Positions 57,701 to 64,000 of a stretch of DNA of 64,000 nt are shown one piece after another (position 1 is the first letter of the stretch; every line of letters starts with the position of its first letter). Source of the stretch: JAOAPG01 sp963791575. GTDB lineage: Bacteria; Acidobacteriota; Terriglobia; Terriglobales; Acidobacteriaceae. The DNA is taken from positions 111,993-175,992 of the forward strand of contig CAWBSY010000020.1 of assembly GCA_963791575.1 (NCBI GenBank), written 5' to 3'. Position numbers and translations under genes: made by a program. The notes under the pieces are model-generated. The model was not told the origin of the DNA. It worked only from the letters and a program-made list of their open reading frames with translations, and ran no database searches.

Positions 57701-58673
57701 AAAGAAGAAAAAAGTCTTGTCTTTCTTAATAGGACCGCCAATGGTGAAGCCGAAGTTGTTTCTCTTCAAAGCTGGGATCGGGGTGTTGGATGGATTGAAC
57801 CATGTGTTGGCATCGGCGGCGGAATTGCGCAGGAAGTCATAGACACTGCCGTGAAACTGATTCGTTCCCGAACGGGTAACAACATTGATGATTGTTCCGC
57901 CCGCGAAACCCATCTCAGCCGTGAAATTCGCCTGTTCGACTTTGAATTCTTCGACGGAGTCTACCGATGGAGTATAGGGCACGCTGTTTAGGCCGCTATT
58001 CTGCTCAAAGTTCGTGGCACTGGCTCCATCGATTAGGACGTCAGCAGTGGAATTCCGGCTGCCGTTGGAATTAAAGTTGATTGGGCCGTTCGTCCCCGGC
58101 GCATTCGTTTCGACTACACCTGGAGCGAGGAACGCGAGATTTGTAAAGTTCCGGTCGACCAAAGGCAGGTCATTCACGAACATTCTGTTTACGACTTGAC
58201 CGGTGGTCGCATCTTGAGTTTGCAGTTCTGCCCCGGCGAGCGCTCACGTCGACCGACTGGCCGACGGTTCCAACTTTCAATGCAAAATCAACGGAGACAT
58301 TCTGATTGACAGCTACCGTGACACCCTCTTTAAGCTCAGGTTGGAAGTTTGGAGCCGTGATTGAGACCTTGTAATTGCCTGGGGACACTTGACGAAACAG
58401 ATAGCGCCCTGAACCGTCGGTCTTCGCTAGGAATGTAAATCCTTTGTCGGTGTCGACAAGCGTGACTTGCACTTGAGGGACTACGGCACCCGACTGATCC
58501 GTAACCACGCCGGACACGGAACCCGTATAGAGTTGAGCGTTCGCAGAACCCATGGTCACAATGGCGAATAGCGCCGCAACGATTACCGTGGGCATGTAGC
58601 GTGCAACTCGGCGGATTCCTGCACCTTCTGGTGATAGGTACTTTCTTCCAACTGCTGGAGTCAGCTTCATATC
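54771..58673 (-). pseudogene. Second Oar-type TonB-dependent receptor, multiply frameshifted
   Basis: About 1,290 residues over several frames. The signal peptide is PTVIVAALFAIVTMGSANAQ. The carboxypeptidase-like domain contains LYTGSVSGVVTDQSGAVVPQ, then YLFRQVSPGNYKVSITAPNF. The plug contains MFVNDLPLVDRNFTNLAFLA, EEFKVEQANFTAEMGFAGG and GPIKKDKTFFFFDYEGTRE. Barrel segments follow (FDIKIDHRFSDRDLISGRYS, YAAFVQDNYRATTKLTLNLG, IYFSTPRSG, NNPRQMQVALKVYF end). Shifts lie near 58230, 57300, 55915 and 55720. It heads a locus with the F5/8-type hydrolase. Like the first receptor it is broken while its hydrolase is intact. Confidence 0.87.
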
Positions 58674-58744
58674 CGTTGATCCTTTTGGTAGCAACTTTTA
58701 TACGGTGAAAGTTCAGCGAAACCGGGCTGATCGCTGATAGTAAC

Positions 58745-58766
58745 GAAACGTCAATGAAACGTTTTA
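58745..58766. promoter_or_regulatory. Candidate LacI-type operator upstream of the TonB receptor
   Basis: TGAAACGTTTTA (58755-58766) is a near-palindrome with a central CG, the hallmark of LacI/GalR-family operators. A second GAAACG lies 11 bases away (58745-58750). It is 72-94 bases before the receptor start. No LacI gene is in the window. Confidence 0.45.
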
Positions 58767-59156
58767 ACTATCTGGATTTATCGTTCAACTTCGGATCGGC
58801 TGTCAAGAGAAATATGACAAATATTGCGGCAATTCAGCAGGAGATCAAGCCTGTTTAAGCGGCGCCTGCCTAAACAGAACTTGCAACATACACGCGAAAA
58901 ACCCAGGATTATTGGACGGTCACAGCATCGAACAACCGCGAGACTTTACTCAGAGTGCGATGCGCGTGGTTGCCTATGAACCCAACTATGGGTGGATGAC
59001 GGGCAACCCGGAAGTTAGGGTCGAGAAGCCGACTTCCCAATACTAATCTTCTAATGGCGCCGCAAGCGCCAGCTAGTGATTTGGTTCGCTCTGAACGGTG
59101 AGCAAGGGAAAGAGTTGACGAGGTTCAGTGATAGCTCGTTCCTGTATACTCCGCTC

Positions 59157-59355
59157 ATGAAGTACCAGCATCGGGTGCTCGACATGCTCTCGTTGCTGGC
59201 GTGCGCTGCAGGACGCTTTGCACATCAGCCCTCAAAACTGGGGGCTGGATAACCAGCGTTTTCTTTCTTTCCTATAGCGCATTCGAAATACTCACGGGCG
59301 CCTTAGGAGATCGCATTGGCCCGCGCCGCGTCCTCAGCCGCGTGGTTGCCTTGAA
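59157..59355 (+). pseudogene. MFS transporter N-terminal remnant
   Basis: An ATG at 59157 starts MKYQHRVLDMLSLLA. Then, in two other frames, come DALHISPQNWGL and ITSVFFLSYSAFEILTGALG with DRIGPRRVLSRVVAL. This is the first fifth of a sugar-acid type major-facilitator transporter (helix 1, helix 2 and the DRxGPRR loop). The rest is gone: the sequence runs straight into the small secreted-protein gene. Confidence 0.72.
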
Positions 59356-59370
59356 GGGTGGGAAGACCTT

Positions 59371-59694
59371 ATGAAGCAAACTACTAGTAAATTGCTGATT
59401 TTCTGTTGCCTTAGTTTTACGGCGTATGTGTTTGCGCAGGAGACCAGGCAAAACGACAGCACGAGGAACGAAGCGATGAAGTCGGACAGCATCGGGAAGC
59501 TGATGACCGTTTCCGGTAAGATCAGCGATAACGGACAAACATTCGTCAGAGATACGGACGGGAAGAATTGGACCATTGTGAATCCAGATGCCGTTAAGGG
59601 CCACGAAGGTCATCACGTTAAACTCAAGGCGCATTTAAATGCAGACAAGATGCAGGTTCACGTGATGTCGCTCAAGATGGCAATGGCAGAATGA
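59371..59694 (+). CDS. Small secreted DUF5818-like protein
   Basis: A 107-residue protein. A signal peptide (LLIFCCLSFTAYVFAQ) is followed by a short charged linker and a small OB-like beta domain (IGKLMTVSGKISDNGQTFVR, DTDGKNWTIVNPDAVKG, HHVKLKAHLNADKMQVHVMS). This is the pattern of DUF5818-type proteins found mainly in Acidobacteriota. The function is unknown; a metal- or oligosaccharide-binding role would be a guess. It stands directly behind the MFS remnant, so its promoter may have been replaced. Confidence 0.75.
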   Translation: MKQTTSKLLIFCCLSFTAYVFAQETRQNDSTRNEAMKSDSIGKLMTVSGKISDNGQTFVRDTDGKNWTIVNPDAVKGHEGHHVKLKAHLNADKMQVHVMSLKMAMAE

Positions 59695-59847
59695 AAACCG
59701 ACACCATGGTTGGGCGGAATTCCCGGGGCGGACGAGGGAGTCTCGCAAATCGCTCGCGTCGGATGGTCCGGAAAGCACCCACCTCGCCGATTTGATATCA
59801 CGTAACAGGCTCTCTTTTAACGAAGGATTAAGCTCTCCGTCATTGGG

Positions 59848-61500
59848 TTAGTGCAGAAGCCCGAAAACGGCTACGCCATTCGTTGTTCCCACATAAACCT
59901 TACCGTTGACGATCATGGGAGTAATAAATTTATTTCCCGGTCCGAATTGGTCGCGTGCTCCCGCCTGATCGCTGTTGTATAACTCTTGCGGCAGAGTCGC
60001 AGCGCTGTAAGCGTGCAATACGGCTGGGTCTCGATTCTCTATAGCCCACACGATCCCGTTGCTCGTTCCATTTGCTGAGACGCTGGGCGTGGCACCTGGA
60101 TAGACGAAGGAATTTCCGGTTTGTCCAGTGGGCAATGTCGAGAGTTTTGCATTGCTGATGCTGAAAGCCTTAATGTGATCTCCGACAGCACCATAATAGA
60201 CAGTGTTATTGAAATATGCCGGCATGGAAAACACGCTACCGCTCAAAATGCCGTCAAGTTCCTGATAAATGTTGTTTGCGCTAGCGGTGAATTTCCCCAT
60301 CGAGTCACGATTGACAACATAGATGTTGCTGTCTTTGCCGGCGCCGATCGCCAGATGCCAAACTTTCCCGGAGTTGTCAGTTTCGTCTGGCAGCACAAGA
60401 GCGCCGCCAGAACCGAGGTCTCCATCAGTGCCATTTTCCTGTGCTTGGTTGAACATTTCAAAATAGTCAGAGACCCCAAGCCCATTACCAGTGGTTGAAA
60501 GCTTCAAGAAAGCGTTCCCGAAATCTCCTTGTGCGGGAAATCCGCTCCCGTTCAAACTTAGGTCGAAGGTTCCGTTCCCATCGAGTAGATAAATATTTCC
60601 AGAACTGTCGGCGGCGGGGGCGGTTCCGCTCATCCATATCGCTCCTTCGCTACCATTCGGCGTGAGATTCAGTACGCTGCTTTGGCTCAAATTCGCAGCA
60701 TCGAACCCCATGACCCATCCCGTATAAGGTCCAATATCACAATGTGAAGTCCAGGTTGTATACACGATGCCATTGAGTAGCAGTAGGCCCGCACGTTCTG
60801 CATATTGTTTGGGATCAAAGATGACGTTGCCTCCCGAGCTGTTAGACCCAGTACCGGAATACGACGCTTGAATCGTGGTTGGTCCGCCAAAAAGATCGGC
60901 TCCGGTGGTCAGATCGAGAGCATGAAGACGCTGAACGTAATTCCCGGATGCATCTTTTGACATTGCGACAACATAGATAGCCCCATTGGGTCCCTTGGTC
61001 CGATCAATCGTTGGAGTCGATGTGACTCCGATTTCCGGGCTTATCTGTCCACAGTTGCGAGCATCGCTAGTGGTTTCCCCAGGGCTGAGCATTGTGACCT
61101 GCCACAGAGTGCTTCCCGTGTCAGCGTCGAACGCATAGATGCTGTCGTGTTCGGTAGCTACATAGAGCACATTGCGGGTTCCACCGCCAATAGTTAGCTG
61201 TGAAACATAGAGAGGCTCGGCATCGACTTTGCCATCCACTGAAAAGAAGCCCACTTTGCCGAATGTCGATGAATTTACGTTACTGGTGGTCAGAATTGTT
61301 TCACCCAAGTTTTGGCCGCTTCTAGCCACATCGTTGTGATAGGTCAGGACGTCGACGCCTGGGTTCGCGGGCGGCACTGGCGTAGTTGGAGATGGAGTTT
61401 GCCTGGTTCCTCCTCCGCAGCTTGCTAAATAAATTATGAAAATGAGGCATACCATCCCGAAGGAGAGCCGAGGAAAAAGCTTAAAGGCGCTGAGGCGCAT
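59848..61500 (-). CDS. Beta-propeller (PQQ-like repeat) lipoprotein
   Basis: A 550-residue protein with a lipoprotein signal (FGMVCLIFIIYLASCGGG, lipobox LASC) and a Thr/Pro linker. Propeller blades of the quinoprotein-like type follow (YHNDVARSGQNLGETILTTS, LYVATEHDSIYAFDADTGST, LHALDLTTGADLFGG, LAIGAGKDSNIYVVNRDSMG, KVYVGTTNGVAVFGLLH). It lacks the PQQ/calcium ligand cluster seen in the dehydrogenase at 35941, so it is probably a binding or scaffold propeller, not an enzyme. The ATG at 61500 is chosen because it gives the normal n-region. It stands alone on the minus strand. Confidence 0.8.
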   Translation of the reverse strand: MRLSAFKLFPRLSFGMVCLIFIIYLASCGGGTRQTPSPTTPVPPANPGVDVLTYHNDVARSGQNLGETILTTSNVNSSTFGKVGFFSVDGKVDAEPLYVSQLTIGGGTRNVLYVATEHDSIYAFDADTGSTLWQVTMLSPGETTSDARNCGQISPEIGVTSTPTIDRTKGPNGAIYVVAMSKDASGNYVQRLHALDLTTGADLFGGPTTIQASYSGTGSNSSGGNVIFDPKQYAERAGLLLLNGIVYTTWTSHCDIGPYTGWVMGFDAANLSQSSVLNLTPNGSEGAIWMSGTAPAADSSGNIYLLDGNGTFDLSLNGSGFPAQGDFGNAFLKLSTTGNGLGVSDYFEMFNQAQENGTDGDLGSGGALVLPDETDNSGKVWHLAIGAGKDSNIYVVNRDSMGKFTASANNIYQELDGILSGSVFSMPAYFNNTVYYGAVGDHIKAFSISNAKLSTLPTGQTGNSFVYPGATPSVSANGTSNGIVWAIENRDPAVLHAYSAATLPQELYNSDQAGARDQFGPGNKFITPMIVNGKVYVGTTNGVAVFGLLH

Positions 61501-61737
61501 GAAGAAATCTCGGTCGCGGAACAAGATTAATGCGTTGCTAGGATGCTCGAACCAGACTACCCGATGGATGGGTCGTTTCTGAGCAGCGCTGTATTCCCTA
61601 TTACTGCACAGGATTCAATCGGATGGTGACCGGTCTGTAGTTAACACAATTCTGATCTTGGAAAGACCGAGTCGCTTCCAGACAACCAGCCTGCTACCTA
61701 AGCTACGCTTGCTGGAATCAGGGGCACAAATTCTCGG

Positions 61738-63918
61738 TTACTCGAGCAGTGCTGCCAAAAATTCGCGCGTAGCGCCCGAATCACGAAGACGATATCTGGC
61801 CATACTGGCGCCCGGGCCGACGTGTAGGGTCACAGCGGTTGGTGGTAATGCGGCAAAGAGTAGTTCGTCAGTACGATCATCTCCGAATGCCGCAATGAGC
61901 ATCGGCGATGGCTCTTGCGATAATAGCCGCTGAACTACCACGCCTTTATTGGCACCACGTGGCAGCACTTCCAGGACTTTTTTACCTTCGACAATATCAA
62001 CCGACCGGCCACTCAGAGCCTGAGACAGGCGCACACGAAGTTCCCGGGCCTGCATCTTGCCAAAGCCACGCGCCGCTTGACGATAGTGCCACGCAATTGA
62101 CGTCGCCTTCTCTTCAATGAAAGCACCCGGCGTCGCGGTCGTAAATTCCTCGAAGATCGCACGGACATCGGCCATCCAATCAAAACTAGCCAAGTCAATT
62201 GTGCACTCCCATGCAGCCGCAGCATCGGCGCGAAACCAGATGCCATGCTCCGCTGACAATGCAATGGGAAGCTTGCCGAACCAGGTCTCAAGCTCCGGGC
62301 GTGAGCGGCCACTGACTATTTGCACCGTGGTACGAGGACGATTTGCGAGCGCATGAATTAAGTTCAGTAGTTCACTATCTGGTTTCGCCTGGTCGGGCGT
62401 TGCTGCGATCGGCACAAGTGTTCCATCGTAATCCAATAAAACTGCCAAGCTGCTAGCTGCTCGCATCCGTCCCAGTGCTTCCTTAAGTGCGACTTCCGGC
62501 GTGGCTAGGCGGTTTTCGCCGGGATCCGATTCCAGAGCGCGAACAAAATCGTTCGCCCACCGATGCACGTCCTGCCCCATGACCCGGCGCCGCATAGCTT
62601 GCATCCGAGACCTACGCTCGCCAGGCGGCAATGCCAAAGCTTTCCGTATCTTTGCCGTAAGGTCTGCGACATCGTAGGCATTCACGAACACAGCTTCGTG
62701 TAATTCATCTCCCGCTCCTGCAAACTCACTTAATACGAGAACGCCGTCATCATCGATCCGCGATGCGACGTATTCTTTCGCCACAAGATTCATGCCGTCC
62801 CGCAGCGGGGTCACAAGCATCACCTCTGCTGCGCGATAGAGTGCGACCAAACGTTCAGGGGAAATTGACTGATGAAGATAGTGAATAGGCACTGAGGTCA
62901 CGGTTCCATAGGTGCCGTTGATGCGACCGATCAGTCCTTCGATCTCGCGCCGAAACTCCTGATAGCTCGGCACCTCGTCTCGTGACGGCACAGCTACCTG
63001 AATCAGACGGATATGATCGCGCAGTTCGGGGTCTGCCTGCAGTAGTGCCTCGAGCGCGAGCACACGTCGGGGGAGACCTTTGGTGTAATCGAGACGGTCG
63101 ACACCCAGCAATATCGTCCGATCGCCGGCGTCCGCCCGAATCGCACGGAGCTCCTCCTCAACGGCGGGCGAAGCTGCAAGGTCGTGGAACTTCTGCGCAT
63201 CAACGCCCATCGGAAATACTGCGAAACGGACTTCGCGATCGTCCAGCCAGACGCGGCCATCTTCTGGTTCTAAGTCGGTCAAATCCGCGACGGCACTGGC
63301 GAAGTGCTGCATGTAGGAATATGTGTGAAATCCCACAAGATCCGCACCCAGTAAACTCTCCAGAATTTCGCGCCGCCACGGCAGAACACGGAAAACCTCG
63401 GTGGCTGGAAAGGGAATGTGCAGGAAGAAGCCGATGCGCGCCTGTGGCAAGAGTTGGCGCAACATTCCCGGGACTAGTAGAAGCTGGTAATCGTGCACCC
63501 AGATGATGTCGCCATGCCGGTATTGTTCCGCTACCAGTTTCGCAAAGCGCTCATTAACCCGGCGATAGCTGTCCCACGCAGTTGGCCCGGTTGGGACTCG
63601 ATCGAGAAGATAGTGGAAGATCGGCCAGAGTACGCCGTTAGAAAACTCTTCGTAATATTCCTTAATTTCTTGGCGCGTCAGCTGTAGCGCAACAATCCCT
63701 TTTTCTCTAAGTTGCTGATCGAGCGCGGCGCGTTGCGATTTCGAGAGGCGCGGGATCGGGCCCGGCCACCCAATCCACACACCGCCCATGCGCTCGTGAG
63801 CCCCGCGCAATCCAGTTGCGAGTCCTCCAGAAGCTTGCGAGAACGTGACCTGATCGCCTTCAAGTTGAGCAGTTATGGGCAATCGATTAGACACGATTAG
63901 TAGGCGCTGAGCCTTCAT
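61738..63918 (-). CDS. otsAB: Fused trehalose-6-phosphate synthase and phosphatase
   Basis: A 726-residue bifunctional enzyme. The N-terminal GT20 synthase (about 1-470) joins UDP-glucose and glucose-6-phosphate: VSNRLPIT, GGLATGLRG, VWIGWPGP, WVHDYQLLLVPGML, FFLHIPFPATEVFRVLPWR, GVDRLDYTKGLPRR, RDGMNLVAKEYVASR. The C-terminal HAD phosphatase (about 490-726) gives free trehalose: LLDYDGTLVPIA (nucleophile Asp), SAEHGIWFR, KVLEVLPRGANKG, FGDDRTDELLFAAL. All key motifs are present. The single-chain fusion couples both steps for stress protection or storage. The start at 63918 matches the family N-terminus. Confidence 0.96.
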   Translation of the reverse strand: MKAQRLLIVSNRLPITAQLEGDQVTFSQASGGLATGLRGAHERMGGVWIGWPGPIPRLSKSQRAALDQQLREKGIVALQLTRQEIKEYYEEFSNGVLWPIFHYLLDRVPTGPTAWDSYRRVNERFAKLVAEQYRHGDIIWVHDYQLLLVPGMLRQLLPQARIGFFLHIPFPATEVFRVLPWRREILESLLGADLVGFHTYSYMQHFASAVADLTDLEPEDGRVWLDDREVRFAVFPMGVDAQKFHDLAASPAVEEELRAIRADAGDRTILLGVDRLDYTKGLPRRVLALEALLQADPELRDHIRLIQVAVPSRDEVPSYQEFRREIEGLIGRINGTYGTVTSVPIHYLHQSISPERLVALYRAAEVMLVTPLRDGMNLVAKEYVASRIDDDGVLVLSEFAGAGDELHEAVFVNAYDVADLTAKIRKALALPPGERRSRMQAMRRRVMGQDVHRWANDFVRALESDPGENRLATPEVALKEALGRMRAASSLAVLLDYDGTLVPIAATPDQAKPDSELLNLIHALANRPRTTVQIVSGRSRPELETWFGKLPIALSAEHGIWFRADAAAAWECTIDLASFDWMADVRAIFEEFTTATPGAFIEEKATSIAWHYRQAARGFGKMQARELRVRLSQALSGRSVDIVEGKKVLEVLPRGANKGVVVQRLLSQEPSPMLIAAFGDDRTDELLFAALPPTAVTLHVGPGASMARYRLRDSGATREFLAALLE

Positions 63919-64000
63919 CAGTCCAGTTTAACCTACGGTTTTCCTGCAGCTCGTTGTCTGCCTCGAGCAGTAGAAAACGAGGTTGCTGTCGCGGAGTCCG
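63919..64000. other. Window edge, nothing assigned
   Basis: Eighty-two bases upstream of the trehalose gene. Two minus-strand frames are open to the edge and could be the end of a neighbouring gene, but neither is recognisable. Confidence 0.3.

Larger units (their letters stand above)
58674..59370. other. Intergenic graveyard upstream of the second TonB receptor
   Basis: 697 bases. The part next to the receptor holds a LacI-like palindrome. A plus-strand frame ending at a TAA at 59044-59046 reads RDFTQSAMRVVAYEPNYGWM, then TGNPEVRVEKPTSQY: protein-like and not identified, probably the tail of a lost gene. An MFS remnant follows at 59157. Confidence 0.5.

Overview
The window reads as a chromosomal segment of an Acidobacteriota genome (Terriglobia-like). 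The evidence is two Oar-type TonB-dependent receptors with carboxypeptidase-like N-termini, an ECF sigma factor paired with a Ser/Thr kinase, a DUF5818-type small secreted protein, many exported glycoside hydrolases, and moderately high GC with long palindromic intergenic repeats. This placement comes from gene content; no rRNA or other phylogenetic marker is present. No tRNA, rRNA, CRISPR array or replication origin was seen.

Layout. 0-1.5 kb: the C-terminus of a histidine kinase, then a deletion-scarred chemotaxis relic (CheW, CheR and receiver pieces). 1.6-7.6 kb: FMN-dependent 2-hydroxyacid oxidase plus lactate permease, then a frameshifted hydantoinase divergent from a luciferase-like oxidoreductase. 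7.8-13 kb: a ParE toxin relic, the SAM-cycle pair metK-ahcY with a clear terminator, rodZ, and a GAF-GGDEF diguanylate cyclase. 13.2-17.6 kb: a SEC-C protein, a four-unit tandem array of composite palindromic repeats, and a broken beta-helix gene. 18-25.6 kb: a GH35-like hydrolase, an ECF sigma/kinase pair with ATGA overlap, and two exported proteins. 26-41.9 kb: a sugar-scavenging region (two exported TIM-barrel hydrolase-like proteins, a broken TonB receptor, a GH36 enzyme, a PQQ-type dehydrogenase with a DUF4380-like gene), then an exported PLP enzyme beside an exported triple-RidA protein. 42-46.5 kb: methyltransferase plus radical-SAM/SPASM gene, a strongly decayed TIR-domain gene, small repeats and an intact GNAT/DUF1778 toxin-antitoxin pair. 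46.6-52.3 kb: a secreted protein and an envelope/glycosyltransferase cluster (GT87-like, DUF2064, GT2, DoxX) with a repeat inserted in frame in the GT87-like gene, then an HNH relic. 52.5-64 kb: a second TonB receptor (broken) with an F5/8-type hydrolase, an MFS relic, a DUF5818-like protein, a beta-propeller lipoprotein and a fused OtsA-OtsB trehalose synthase.

The coherent physiology is an aerobic heterotroph that takes up plant- or polymer-derived sugars through TonB receptors, trims them with periplasmic hydrolases, uses lactate and possibly hydantoins, and makes trehalose. The striking global property is the number of broken genes. Some carry one clean single-base shift, which may be sequencing or assembly error. 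Others (chemotaxis, TIR, ParE, MFS and HNH relics) carry deletions, stops or several shifts that point to real decay.
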